NCBI GenBank assembly: GCA_013365325.1
Contig: JABVXV010000042.1
Location: forward strand, 296,866 to 360,865
DNA from: Dipetalonema caudispina
Lineage: Eukaryota; Nematoda; Chromadorea; Rhabditida; Onchocercidae
Length of the DNA: 64,000 nucleotides
Direction: 5' to 3'
Numbering within the stretch: position 1 is the stretch's first letter; the number at the start of each line of letters is the position of its first letter. Under the pieces are notes generated by a model, which made no database searches, was not told the origin of the DNA, and saw nothing but the letters and a program-made list of their open reading frames with translations. Positions 52,470 through 64,000 of the stretch are shown here, one piece after another. The translations under genes were made by a program, and so were the position numbers.

Positions 52470-55400
52470 ATGGACAAGATACATCGAACTTCTCGGATAC
52501 TTACTATTGTTGGTATCGTGAGTGTTTTGAATGCCTTTTTGGCTGGTTGTATCCAAGCTGAGAAATCGTATCATACGGAACATTTCACTAATACTCATTG
52601 GATTACTATCATATCACTCTTTGCTGGTATTGCTTCATCTCTCTGTCCATCCTTTAGCCTTATCACCACCTCATTTATCCTTGCTATCATCATGGACATA
52701 TTTGCTCTGGCAATTTGTTCTGCTACAGTTATTGCCGATTTTTTCAATGTTATTGCTATTTGTAAAGATTTCGGTACATTAACAAAAAGTGCTTTCATCA
52801 CAAGAATACAGGTATTCTCTTATTTCATTATCATCATCTACTACATTGTTACCTTTCCATTGCTACTACAGGTTATCATTTAACATTTCAGGTGTATGGA
52901 TTGCTCAGTTACAGTACAGTAGATATGGTTTTAAGTGCAGTATCAGTAGCATTAGTGCTTCTGATACTTTCATCTTGTCATCGTAGTTTCTTGGATGTTC
53001 AGATGGAAAATCATTCCATACTATTATCTCTGATGGGTTGCATCCTTATCGCTACTTCAATGCTTAAATTTTTCGTTTGGATTGCCGAATTATATTTTCT
53101 ACGTTCTATCGGCAATGTCATTCGTTATACTTTCATACATTATACCACTGATGAACCTCTCTGGATTACACTTAATGTCGCTCTTGGTATTTTCTTTCTC
53201 TAATAATTGTCATCCATTAAATCATTACTTTTCATTTATTTACTTAATATATGAATGACTGAAATTTTTTTTTTTTAAAAAAAAAAGAACTTGAAATTAG
53301 CATATTTTTTATTGATTAGATTTTCATTTAAGGCATTTTGTGTATACTACGAGTTCCAATAAATTCTCCAACAAGAATAATAACTTTTTGTCTCTCATCA
53401 ATAAGCATTTATCCAACGATCACTTATTTATGGATTGACTATCGATGGTTTTCTAATGCTGTGGTTAAGTTTTCTTATTGAATTAAATTTTTTCTTCTGA
53501 AAGTTTTTAAAGTTAAAAAAATTTTTAACTTCATTATATTTATTGCAGATTTCTGGCACAGCATTTGCAAAATGGACACCAGATTGGTTATCAATGCTCA
53601 GTTTAAGTACCGGCATTATACATATCTTATTATTGATTATTATAACTTTAACACTTATCAATTCATGTGGACAACCACTTCACATGAATTTTTCATCTCA
53701 ATTCAGAACATTTCTCTTCATCTCAGGTTCAGTTTTATGAATTGTTAACAAATTAATTCTCTTTCATGAAAGATTCAAGCAAGCTGACAAAATATGTGCC
53801 GTATAATAGTGATTCCATTAATGGGTATTCAAATGATTAGATAAATTTTGTGGGTTCAATTAACGAGAACACTTTATACCTTATCTTTGGTAATTATAAA
53901 TTGAGTAAGCATGAGATCCCATAATTAGTACAATCTAAATACGATAGTCCCAACAGATTGAGCCAGATAATATAGGCCTAGCCTTTTTCTTAATCGAAAT
54001 TCATTTGCAGCAAACGAATTTTTTTAGGTATGATAACAGGCGCAATTTCTATGGGACTTTTTGCATTCGATATTATATCGACTCGTTTAGAAGCATTTTA
54101 CAAAATTTTTCATGGCAATGAGCAAAAAACGCCATTCTTAACGGCTTTAGCTACTGCATTCTTATTCTTTGCTTCCGCTAGAGAGGTCAATTTCTTCGTG
54201 ATCCCTGCATTGTATGTTTCATACCATATCATATAAACTTCTCCAAAATAGTTCCAATCATCGCTTGATGAAGAATGGTACAATTTGATGAAATAAGGGA
54301 TTTCATTTTTTACGGATCATATCATATTAACATCAATGTTTTAATAGATAGAAAGGGAATAAATGTATTGTAATGGAAATTCTTCAAACTTTATTTATTT
54401 TAGACTAACGACACTACTCTTTTGCATTCAGTCAACAACTTTCCTGCTTATCTCATATCTCTATCTTTCATGGAATGGATACTATGCTGATGAAGTGTGT
54501 GAAATATTTTATCGCGGTTCTGCCTGGTGTACCAATTACTTAACTATACCTGGTGCCATATCTCATTTCATCGAAACACTTCTATATTTTTGCGTTTTTG
54601 TCGCATCCTGTACCTTAGCTTACATTATCTGGCGAGTGGTACAAATAAATCCACGTCGTGGTGCTTATAATGTTGATGGCAAAAGTATGGCGGCTATAAA
54701 ATTAGAGAAATCGATTGAGGTCAACTCAAAATTTCTCACATCTTAACAATTTATTTGCTAAATATTGATCATTGAATTCATCAGTTACAGCATTTCTATG
54801 TAACCTAAAAATTCACTCATTATGTAATGCATCTCCCTATAATTATATTCTTACGGTGCATGCCAAGGAATCGTTCCATTTGACTTGAAGAATTTTTTAA
54901 ACTTTTGATAAGTGCATTTAAAATGAAGAATTACAGAAAACTGCTTTGGCTCTGCTGATTGCCGGTGCTGGGGTGTTTACTGTCACTATGTATGAATTTA
55001 TATGGAACTCATCAAGGCATCCGTTAATTGTTCTACTAACCTCACTTTATCATGTTTCTCTTACTGTAACCCTTCTCATTTTCCCTCTTTATCAGGTATG
55101 TTAACCACAGTCAGTAAGTATATCAAACAGAATTATGTAAGATTTTTAAACTGCTTGAAGAATTGTTGCGATGAGAAACTATCTCAAAATCATTGAAATG
55201 CAACTATTTACCAAGCATCTCACTAATGGTGATGTTAGGTTATTTCAGTCAAATATTACTTGTTTCAGATTGTCGTTAGTCGAGATCTATATGCGAACTT
55301 GCTGCACTGCACATGCCTGCTGATGATTAACGCAGTTCGTTTCGCGGACATCTTGACACAATTGGACTATCGAAACATTGGTATCGAATTTCGAATTTTA

Positions 55401-55679
55401 ACAGAAAAATTGGAAATGAAAATGATCTTAAAACATTTTAAAAACCTGTGATTTATTGTAGGTGAGGCAACAAGCTGGTCATGGAGAATACACAATGCAA
55501 CGGAAATGTTTGCATTAGGTGCTCATTTTGCAACAATCGTGTGGTGTCTTGGGATTCTTGATATAGTTAACAATACTAGAATTTCACATATGCCGCAGCC
55601 TTTTGTGGAATTCAGGAATCCACTGAGTACAGATCAAACGACTATTCAACATTACACTTACTTGTTTCAAAATGTGTGA
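52470..55679 (+). CDS. Large multi-pass membrane protein, unrecognised, with two possible C-terminal ends
   Basis: Exons 52470-52811, 52892-53186, 53562-53726, 54028-54211 and 54404-54746 give a 442-residue protein ending at TAA 54744-54746. A phase-0 donor at GAG|GTCAAC (after 54719) can instead join to exons 54937-55095, 55269-55380 and 55462-55679, giving 596 residues. The downstream exons have good acceptors, continue in phase and have no usable ATG of their own, so I treat them as the same gene. Ten or more strongly hydrophobic segments are spread along the whole protein, for example ILTIVGIVSVLNAFLAG, ALVLLILSSC, IIHILLLIIITLTLI and FVASCTLAYIIW. Loops carry few charges. I do not recognise the family; it may be nematode-restricted. 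Confidence 0.7.
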
Positions 55680-56197
55680 TATTATACATTACAAGGGACT
55701 TTCAAGCACATAAATGCTTGTTCTCTCTGTTGTGTAAATTTCTAATACGTTAGGTAATTTTAAACATTGTAAAATTAATTATAGCGGATTATAGGCACTA
55801 TATGGTTTAAGAATCAACCTATGTCTCCTTTTACTATTTAAGATTATTCATATTTTTTACATCGAATAAGTCCAGGGATGTGACATACATGATTCTGGGA
55901 AAAAATTAAAACCTTAAAAAACTGAATTTAAAAAAACTAAAATAAAAAGGAAAAATGGAATAACAGAACGAGGAATAATTGCTAGTACACATATCTTTTT
56001 ACAAACCCAATATCTAAATGTAACCACCAAACAAGTTCTGGAAATTAAACTAAACTGAACTTCTAAAAAAAGTAATAATGTAGGCAGTGCATATACAGCC
56101 TAGCTTCAGCAGAAGTTTAGCATCGCCCAAATGATTTCTGAATTCAGAGTCAAAACAACACAATCATTCCAGATATACGTAAGACATATCTTTGTAA
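55680..56197. other. Convergent 3' intergenic region
   Basis: About 520 bases between the converging ends of the multi-pass protein gene (plus) and SRP72 (minus). A-rich runs are present, including an AATAAA near 55940 on the plus strand. No gene is seen. Confidence 0.4.
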
Positions 56198-59100
56198 TTA
56201 CCATTTGTTACCCGTCTTTTTCTTCTTCTTTTTTTGTTGCTGCCCAGCTGGTCTTTGTTGACGCGGGCCTTCCACACCCATCACTGGGCCTGCTAAATGT
56301 GGCGAATTACTTACTTTCGTCGTCACCGCTGTTGGTTCCCTAAAAATATGACTTGATAATTCTGACTTATCAAACAATTTAAAACTCAACATCATAGTAC
56401 AAGAAGGGTCCGTAATGCATAACAGCTATAAAGAGAAATTCATAACAGTTCGGAAATACACACATTTTGGGAGAGGAGCTAACTGCTCCCTGTGTGCCCC
56501 GGCCGATATCGCGATCACGGTGCTTTTTATTCAGTTTTTTCCTAAATGCTGTACGTTCCTGTTTTGGTAACCATCGTTCCGGATCAGGAGGTACTTTCGG
56601 GTCGAAGTTTTTCGGTAAGATGGTCTTTCGTTTACGTTTGTGTGCTCTTCTTTTACTAACAACTATTTCCTAAAAAAAAAAAAAAAAAAAATTATCGTAT
56701 TAAACAAACAGAAATAATAATACACAGTCCATGAACGTGTTTATGGGAAATAGTATAATACACTATTTCTGTGTTTTTAATTAACATTTGAGGGATTTCC
56801 ATAAATGAGTCTCAGTAGTAATTATAATATGGAGAATTTCATCCCATTCTCAAAATATCCATCTGTGCTCATCTAAACAAAAAAAAAAAAAAAAAGGAAG
56901 AAAAAAAGTAGAACTGACAGTATCAGGAGTTTCTGTTTTCGTTTCTTTCTTCTGACGATAACGTTCACCATATAAAATAAAGTCCGAATCCTCCAGCACG
57001 TCGACATCGATATCTGTACTACTCCCCTGTGGAAACACTTCTGCCAATAACTCCTCAGCTCGTGATGGATTAAACGTTGAATAAGCTTTGATTAAAGAAC
57101 ACATTATCTGCATATCATCAGGACGAAGTTCAGAAAGTTTTTCGAAACATTCTGCAGCGGAACGATAATCTCCTAACTGAACATTGAGTGAAGCAACTTC
57201 TTCTAACATTGCAACGCGAGCCTTTTCATTTTTTGCTGAATTCAGGGCTGATTTTAGAAGATCCAGTGCCAACTGCAATTAAACTTTCATTAGAACAAAA
57301 AACACGAGAATATCACAACCAAAAAGCACTTTTGACGTTAATGAGAAGCCAGATTTCCCATATGATATTGACAAAGATGTAATTATGACTGAACATACGT
57401 TTTGCTGGTTTGTGGCTAGCAGAAGGGCGACTCTCAGCTGTAAAATTGCCGGATATGATAACAAATCTGGAGATACTTCATTCAACGCACAGCTAGCATC
57501 CTCCAATTTTCCTGTAAAAAAAATTTTCATTATTGAATACTGAAAATTACTGACTGATTGCATGGCAGCCACTGCCAGTGTAAGAAATGTCCAACTAACT
57601 AATACTGCTCGTATAACAAAAAAGTGAAAGTGGAACAAGGCTATGCATGCACTCCTGAAAGATTCACTACCATAGTAGCCATCAAACACTTCATTCATTT
57701 TACTCCGTTAGTTTCCAATCGCAAAAAACAGATGATTCCAAGAACAGAGAGAAACAGACTATAAACCTTCTGTAATACTAGAAAAAAGACGGCTAGATTG
57801 GATTAAGCTGCATGCAAACCTTCATCAAGCAAAACTTGCACCGCTGTCAACTTTGCCTCTTTTGAGGGATCATCCTTAAGAATTGCAAGTGCTTTTTGGA
57901 GTTCTTTCGAACGAACATAGAGTGCTGCTTCTATCAACGTTACTTCGGTAGAAGAACCGTACTTCTTGGTAAATTCTTCAAGAGTTCGACGACATGGTTC
58001 ACGTTGGTTCGAGAAAAGGTGTACCAAAGCCTAAACCATTTTGAAAAGTGACGCGACAATTTCAGTGGAAATGATTAAAGTACGTATTAAAAAGTAACTC
58101 AATTTACACGAATTTTACTTCCTAAAATCCATCATGAGATGAACAGTTTACTTGTTACTGTAATTTTTTAAAATTCAGATAAAATTTGGGGAGAAACTTC
58201 CCAGGCCGCTAAGATGTCCTTTATTATGGAATAAAATATGAAGCCTCGCCCATTCTATTTAATCATTTTTCATCAGCAATATGAACCATCGTTAATTGTA
58301 CTATTGATTAGCATTTGTCAAAAATTCGTTAATTGTACTATTGATTAGCATTTGTCAAAAATTTTGCAACAGTAAAGACCTGATTTAACAAAAGAATACG
58401 TCGTTGTCGAGCTGTTAGCTTAGAACTCTCAACTTGTAATGCAGTTTTTAACTTCTTTCGCGCCTCTAACAAATTTTGTTCCACACGACACGACGGTATA
58501 TTGTTTGTAACCACTGCGATAACGCTTTTGTCTGACGGGCTAAAATGAAAAGATTTCATTTCTAAACTCAAACAGCTTTTCAAATCAGTGATATTTAAAC
58601 TTTACTAACTTAAGGTCTTGAACTCGCAAATAGATTTTTAATGCATCGTCTCTTCTGCCCAGCATCTGAAGAACAAACGCTTTTTGAACTCGAATTACAG
58701 ACAGCTCCTCCTCGATTTCTTCTTCTGACAAACCTTCTTCTACTAACGTATCACTGCATAACTCTGAAGAAAACATTCCAATCATCTATGCGTTAGGATA
58801 CACTTTTATATAAAATGTAATGAAATATCTACAAATATGCAGGCTATGAGATGGAAAAAAAAAAAGAAAAAAAAAAAAAAAAAAAACAGAAACAAAAACA
58901 AACTTTCAGCTTTTTCAAGAAATTTCAGCGCCTGAGCATATCCACCTGACTCAATCAACTGGCAAGCACCATTATACAGCTGCTCGAATGTATCCAGATG
59001 CGATGGAGGTTGCTGAAAAAGCAGCCGAAAGTTCACTATTCCATAAAATTACCTCTCATTTTTTATCCTTTGTTCGACTCAATTGTCAGAATCAGTATTA

Positions 59101-60239
59101 CATAACTTTCTAATGACTCGTACAAGCGCCCCAACCCACCACTCTTCATAGCCGATATCAGTAGTTTTTAGTTCATCTCTAACTAATCGCCACATCACTA
59201 AATTGTAAAAACCTGTTGGTGGCCAGTGGCTTGCAACTGTGCAACTGCTGCGATCATATTGGCGCAACGTTCTTCATCGTAGTTGTCCGAATGATCTTTC
59301 AGTAAGGTCCTAAAAGTAAAATAATTTTAAGAGTTTCATTTCTCTAATATATCTTGATTCGAAAACCTAAAAAGAACAAAGTTGAAACCTTACTATGAAG
59401 TAAGAAACCCTGCAAAAACATACATAAATATTTTCAAAGCTTCATCGAAACGTTCAGCACGATAAAGCAACTGTGCCTTCAATTCCATGCAACGATAATC
59501 ACTTTCTGAAGCCTTATCGAGTGTGTCCAGTGCAGCGGCATCTTCTTGCATTCGATACAAAACGTACGCTTTTTCAAACAGACAATCCCTGAAAGTTAGA
59601 GTAAGAACCTTATCATATTTACTAGACCTTTAAACAACAAACAAAATAAATTTCTGGAATTAGCTGATGAGCAAAGCACATGAAGTGGACAAAAATGAGA
59701 TTAACTATATACCACTAATAAAATAATATGAAAACAGTTACCCCATATGATGAAGTGGAGTCTTCTTGATCAGAGTAAGTGCCTCATCCAATCTGCTAAG
59801 CTGTATAAGTGCTACTAGTTTGCATTTAAATGCCAATGTTTCTCTTGGATATGTGCGTAGCACTGAAAACAGAACGGAAAAATATCCCTGGAAAAACAAT
59901 CCCACTTCCAATATCATCATCAAAACCTTGAATGAATTATAAATTATAGGTTAAAGATGTTAGTATCAGGTACGGGAACGGAAAAACCATGGTTATAGGT
60001 AAATGCAGGAGTAAGAGTATGGATACGGTGGGTAGCGATAGCTGGTTGGTTAATTAGTTATCAATGACCTAAATCCAATTAAACATATCATCAACTGCTT
60101 CCTGAACAAGCATATTTATTAAAATATGTTTCAAAAATTTACCCTTATTGGCGATTTTCAATGCTTTATCATAATCGGCACTGGTGTCTGCTTTAGCAAG
60201 TTCAATGAAGCACTGCTTTGCACCACTCTCCACAACCAT
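56198..60239 (-). CDS. srp-72: Signal recognition particle 72 kDa subunit (SRP72)
   Basis: SRP72 binds SRP68 and 7SL RNA in the particle that targets ribosomes to the ER. Exons: 60239-60143, 59862-59742, 59588-59424, 59309-59213, 59012-58904, 58763-58610, 58539-58380, 58030-57820, 57511-57399, 57272-56919, 56669-56464, 56339-56198. All are in phase and give 642 residues; human has 671. The N-terminal two thirds are TPR-like helical repeats (YDKALKIANKVLRTYP; DCLFEKAYVLYRMQE; LKDHSDNYDEERCANM). The C-terminal RNA-binding region has a basic run (KRRAHKRKRK), then LPKNFDP, PDPERWLPKQERTAFRKK and DRDIGRGTQGA, ending in a poly-Lys tail (QQQKKKKKKTGNKW). PDPERWLP is the SRP72 signature. A TACAG acceptor-like site lies about 10 bases before the ATG. 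Confidence 0.95.
58290..58363. repeat. Perfect 37-bp tandem duplication in an SRP72 intron
   Basis: Two identical adjacent 37-base units, 58290-58326 and 58327-58363. They lie just downstream (in plus coordinates upstream) of the exon 58380-58539, so the duplication sits on the donor side of that intron. No divergence between copies suggests it is recent. Confidence 0.9.
58858..58886. repeat. A-rich run in an SRP72 intron
   Basis: Almost pure A on the plus strand (T-rich in the sense of SRP72) directly after the donor of the exon 58904-59012. Confidence 0.85.
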
Positions 60240-61649
60240 TGCTGATTACCTGTATCCAAAATCAAAATATGATAAATTCTAGCAACCTACCTATGTAGCT
60301 CCGACAGATTCATAGCTAGTTATTAAACAATTCCGACTAATCCAAACGATTGATAAATCAATATACTATTAAATATTCAATCCGTATTGAGTGGGAAGGA
60401 AGAGATTATCAAAATAAAGCCTTAAACATTAATTTATGCATTTAACACCAATAACTTCACCTCCACATACCATACCCTGATACAGTTTTGAAAGTTACTC
60501 TTGTACTTAATTAAGACCAAAAAGAGGTAAATCTATCCATATAAACTTCGATAATACCTCCCACAATCACGTAACTCTCACGCATTACGCACGCAATAAC
60601 ACGTCATGTATATGTATATCAAAGGTTAACTATAATATCGGTCAGCCGTAGAATATAGACTAGCATTGAATCCATAAGGGTGTGTCAGGTAAATGGAAGA
60701 TTACCTTTCTGATAACTTAGAATTTGCATATAACGTTGGTGTATTTGTATCCCACATGACAGTGACAATATTTTGAAATAATTGAAAGAAATTAAATTTT
60801 TATTGTTACATTTAGGTTATTGGAAAGAGGGCAATTGTGATATGTGTTGGAGGAATAAATGGAGAGGAAAAGTGAGTTCACATATAAATGCTTAATTTCG
60901 TTCTCGATTATATTTTTGTTATCCGCTTTCATTTCCATTTCGAATACCTTTAAAATAAGTGGGGATAATCATGAGCAAAAGATAAAAAGGTCAAAGGTAA
61001 CATATACTAGGTAAAGTAGGAAAGGTTGCTAGCTTTCTTTTTTGTACACTCCTTAATTAGTACACTTAATTTATTCCTTCTGTAACATCTAAAATTCATT
61101 TCCACATTTAGTTTTCCAATAATTAACATTCTATTCTCTTTAATCTAAGATATTATGGGAATAAAAGTGATAGATAAAATGGTGATAACTGAAGAAATAA
61201 AATGAAGTAAACTGAAAAGCATCAGATGGATACTAGTTGCCATTGATTTCATGCTTTCTAGAGTAGAAGTGTCGAGATCATAGCACAACCTGAAAATCCA
61301 ATAACGCCACAAAAATTAAAGTAATTTTCGGAAAGAAATATATCCATGTATCTATCTATATGAGTGAATGAGTAAGACGATTTCGAATTTTTGATACTTC
61401 CTTAAGAAAGGATTAATTAGTGAAATAATATTACAATTTTAACAAAAATTTTCAAATAACAGTCTTAAGCTAACAACATTACTACAAGGCTTCCTCAGCA
61501 TTCTCAAGAATAATGGACAGGATTTCTGATACAATTTTTCTCCTAATTGATAGTTTCTGCTAACTATAATATCGTCTATATGTTAGGTAGAGGTGATTTT
61601 TATAGTTTGGCATTAATTAGTGTCTTTATTAGTGGATTTGTCGATTTAG
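60240..61649. promoter_or_regulatory. Divergent region between SRP72 and the small Lys-rich gene
   Basis: About 1.4 kb. Short ATG-initiated frames occur (for example at 60693 and 60859, the latter with a GTGAGT donor), but none has the phase needed to join the first supported exon of the downstream gene. Confidence 0.35.
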
Positions 61650-62325
61650 AACGGATGAACTTCCAATTCCGGTAAAAATGCCTCCGGTACCAGTTATGAT
61701 CATATCCTCTCACAAAAAAGATGCAGATAAACCATCACCAGTAAAATTATTAGAGAGTAAGTCTTCAGAGAATATGCTTAAGTGTAGAAAGTATCGTTGT
61801 ATTTGCTGAAAACTGCATGCGGATGCAACTGCATTATAAGAGGAATATGTAAATAGCACACATGAATTTCTGGTTTTTTAGTTGAAAACAAAGAAAATTC
61901 AAAAATCAACAAAAAAACTAAAAGTATAGTCTCAGAATTGAATACGCTGAAAGATGTAAGTAATAATTTTCATATAAAAAAATTTTTTTCTCCATTAAAT
62001 TTTCAATCTAAAAACTTCTGACTTTTCTAATTCCCAAAATTAATGTCTTATTTCGTGTGGAACCAATGGTCTCTTTTGAAATTGAAACGTAGAAGAAAAT
62101 CTGAGAAATACTGCAGCTTCTCTCGTTCCTGCATGCAAAAATGTAGACTTTAACGAGATATCGCGGTCTACCACCAAGAGAGACAAAATTTTGCTAAAGG
62201 CAAAAAAAAAAAGAGATTATTTAAATAAAAGTAAACGTCAGGTGCCTCATTCAATGCCAATTATCGATGTACAACACGATAAAACGAAGGATGATAAGTT
62301 TTTTGCCAGTGCCGAACTATTATAG
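61650..62325 (+). CDS. Small Lys-rich protein, at least 129 aa, unrecognised
   Basis: Exons 61650-61756, 61882-61959 and 62093-62325 join in phase. If 61650 follows a spliced-leader acceptor (GATTTAG), the first long frame starts at ATG 61678 and gives 129 residues; a six-codon upstream ORF begins at 61655. The frame is also open back to 61650 (TDELPIPVK), so an upstream coding exon is possible. The protein is basic and Asn/Lys-rich, with a predicted helical middle (KKTKSIVSELNTLKD) and a Lys-rich stretch (RDKILLKAKKKRDYLNKSKR) that could be a nuclear signal. Tandem donors at 61956 (GTAAGT) and 61960 (GTAATA) exist; only the second keeps the frame. I do not recognise the family. Confidence 0.55.
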
Positions 62326-62952
62326 TTATAACGGATAATATTAACTTTGTTTCCTTGTGATAATATTACTTTTAAACTTACTTATTTCTTGAGAGAGTAA
62401 AGAAAATCTCAATCATATTGATGAATATCATCCCGCACAACTATCTTATCAGAAATTATCACTGATAACACTGATAGAAATCATTCCCAACTTTCTACTA
62501 ATCTTATGTGAAGGGATGTAATGTTGCAGTGAAACCCTTAAGTGAATATTCTTTAAGGCCAACTATACTAACCTTACTTTGCTTTTAATTTATAAAGGCT
62601 TGACCTCGGGACACGTGTCACTTCACGCGTTTACGTTTACCTTCTGTTTGTTGTAATCGTTTTTAGTAACAAATTAGTATGGTAGATACCGGAATGACTT
62701 ATATTAGTGTGATAGTAAAATGTGAAGATTTTCTTTAAAGTGATTCTAAATTTTATTTAGACTTTGGTTATCAAATGTTATTATATTCCGTTTAGAGTTT
62801 TACAGGAAGAGTTTTCTCATATAGCTTGGCTTCCCATATATTCGTGTTGATTTTGTTATTTCACAAAATAATTGCAATAAACAAATAAATTTCTATGCAG
62901 GCATAAACGATATTAATAAAGAAATAGTCGAATTTCTGAATCGGAATACAAG
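62326..62952. other. Intergenic region upstream of the 69-aa protein
   Basis: About 630 bases with no supported exon. A CTATGCAG acceptor-like site at about 62893-62900 is the likely spliced-leader site for the next gene. Confidence 0.35.
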
Positions 62953-63162
62953 ATGTGGGATTTTAGAAGGAAATTTTGGTTTACAGTATTGGACAGGTAC
63001 TCACGATTAGCCTTTTACCGCAAACCAACATCCGGTTCTATGGCCGTGTTCACCTTGCTAATCATAATACCGGTGTTTATGTATAGCGTTGGTGGTTATC
63101 CGTTGTTGCACAAAGAGCAGTTCAAGGGTATGCAGAAAAGAGATGTTGGTGGTAGCCTGTGA
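62953..63162 (+). CDS. Small single-pass membrane protein, 69 aa
   Basis: A complete ATG-to-TGA frame beginning MWDFRRKFWFTVLDRY. It has a basic N-terminal segment, one hydrophobic span (MAVFTLLIIIPVFMYSV) and a hydrophilic tail (HKEQFKGMQKRD). The layout resembles short mitochondrial inner-membrane or ER proteins, but I cannot assign a family. An acceptor-like TGCAG about 50 bases upstream supports expression as a trans-spliced single-exon gene. An A27 run lies about 110 bases after the stop. Confidence 0.5.
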   Translation: MWDFRRKFWFTVLDRYSRLAFYRKPTSGSMAVFTLLIIIPVFMYSVGGYPLLHKEQFKGMQKRDVGGSL

Positions 63163-63275
63163 TATTAAAGTTTTGAATATAGAAGGTGAATTGAGGTGTT
63201 ATTTTGATCATAACGTGTGAAGAGTTCCATTCAAAGGTTTGGCTTGAGACATTAAAATGGCCACGATTTACTCTC

Positions 63276-63306
<31 letters not shown>

Positions 63307-63532
63307 AATTCGTAGCAACAGTCTACAAATTTTATGCAAAAAAATCACGGTTAATTGAAAATGCATGTTTGTATGATTTATAGACCACCTCTTAACTTCA
63401 TATATGTTGACATTATATTCATTAAATCTTTGTTAGATTTTACAGTGTTCGCGTGATTATGAATGTGTATGTGTTACATAGTGTTGATTATCGTTCAGAA
63501 TACGATGTATTAGTTGCTTGCTGTATATAAAG
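63163..63532. other. Intergenic region before the SDS22-like gene
   Basis: About 370 bases containing the A27 tract. No gene is seen. Confidence 0.35.
63276..63302. repeat. Poly(A) tract (27 A)
   Basis: An uninterrupted run of A about 110 bases after the stop of the 69-aa ORF. It could be a simple repeat or the tail of an old retrotransposed RNA; no target-site duplication or retro-element body was recognised next to it. Confidence 0.9.
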
Positions 63533-63989
63533 ATGAATAAAATTTTAGAAATGGCAAAGGGTGATGGTAGTATTAACTGCGGTAATGAACTGATGGATGA
63601 TGAGACAGATATGACACAGAGAGAGAATGACAAAAGGTTACATCGGAATCTCTTTGACTTGAATGAATTTGATGTTGAGTCAGAGGTAACTGTTTCTTTA
63701 GCGAATACGGACAGATTGTGCATCCTGTTAAATACAAATATTTATTTCTTCTGATTGCTTCTTTTTAGTAACGGATGGGCTTTAAGTATAGCAAAAAGTT
63801 ATCAGTGGGAGGTGGAACCTGTAAGGATTAAGTAAATCAGTTAAAGTAAAATTAAAACAATTTTGGTCATTCTTTTGTTGTTCGAATAATTGAGCTTTTT
63901 CCTCTTTGTAATGTTTATTTCAGATTATAGATCTAAGTCAATGCCGCGTAGACGCTATTCCAGATCTTTCAAGATTCACCCGATTAAAA
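63533..63989 (+). CDS. sds-22: SDS22 / PPP1R7-like leucine-rich repeat protein, 5' part only
   Basis: SDS22 is a leucine-rich-repeat regulator of protein phosphatase 1 in nucleus and cytoplasm. Exons 63533-63685 and 63924-63989 join in phase 0; a GTATAT donor follows at 63990 and the gene leaves the window. The N-terminus is acidic and unstructured, ending FDLNEFDVESE. The second exon gives IIDLSQCRVDAIPDLSRFTRLK, which fits the first repeat of SDS22. Only one repeat is visible, so another LRR protein with an acidic N-terminus cannot be excluded. Confidence 0.6.
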
Positions 63990-64000
63990 GTATATTTGAC

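Noticed and set aside
57279..57698. 139-codon minus-strand ORF taken as one exon of SRP72
   Set aside because: Only 57399-57511 is flanked by splice sites and matches the family; the rest is intron that happens to be open.

Overview
The window is nuclear DNA of a nematode, most likely a filarial-type (clade III) worm. It is AT-rich, with many introns of about 60 to 600 bases bounded by GT donors and TTTTCAG/TTTNAG acceptors. Acceptor-like TTNCAG sites lie just upstream of several start codons, as expected for spliced-leader trans-splicing. The assignment rests on gene structure and on protein resemblance recalled from family knowledge; no database search was run. I built gene models by joining open exons at splice sites and checking phase. 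Each completed model sums to a multiple of three and comes close to the family length where one is known.

Left third (1-17.7 kb): EMC1 (minus strand, 3' end cut by the window edge) is divergent from rps-18 (plus), followed by the centractin gene arp-1 (plus). A gene-poor stretch holds one weak minus-strand orphan ORF at 11.2-11.7 kb. A long Lys/Ser-rich protein gene follows (plus, about 13.2-17.7 kb); its 3' part might instead be a second, operon-like gene.

Middle (18.8-42 kb): a complete NRDE-2 gene (plus, 20 exons, about 1079 aa), TVP23 (plus), an unrecognised 293-aa minus-strand protein with a CxxC-x8-CxxC knuckle and a possible PP1-docking motif, then XPF/ERCC4 (minus, 21 exons, about 912 aa).

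Right third (42.9-64 kb): ETHE1 persulfide dioxygenase (minus) is divergent from TBC1D20 (plus). Next come a large multi-pass membrane protein gene with two possible 3' ends (plus), SRP72 (minus, complete, about 642 aa), a small Lys-rich gene (plus), a 69-aa single-pass membrane protein (plus) and the first two exons of a gene resembling the PP1 regulator SDS22 (plus, cut by the right edge).

Most genes are housekeeping: membrane-protein insertion and targeting (EMC1, SRP72), ER/Golgi traffic (TVP23, TBC1D20), translation (rps-18), dynactin (arp-1), DNA repair (XPF), nuclear RNA/RNAi (NRDE-2) and mitochondrial sulfide oxidation (ETHE1). I found no rRNA, tRNA, CRISPR array or intact transposon. 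The best candidates for new biology are the unrecognised genes at 13.2-17.7, 30.8-33.3, 52.5-55.7 and 61.6-62.3 kb.
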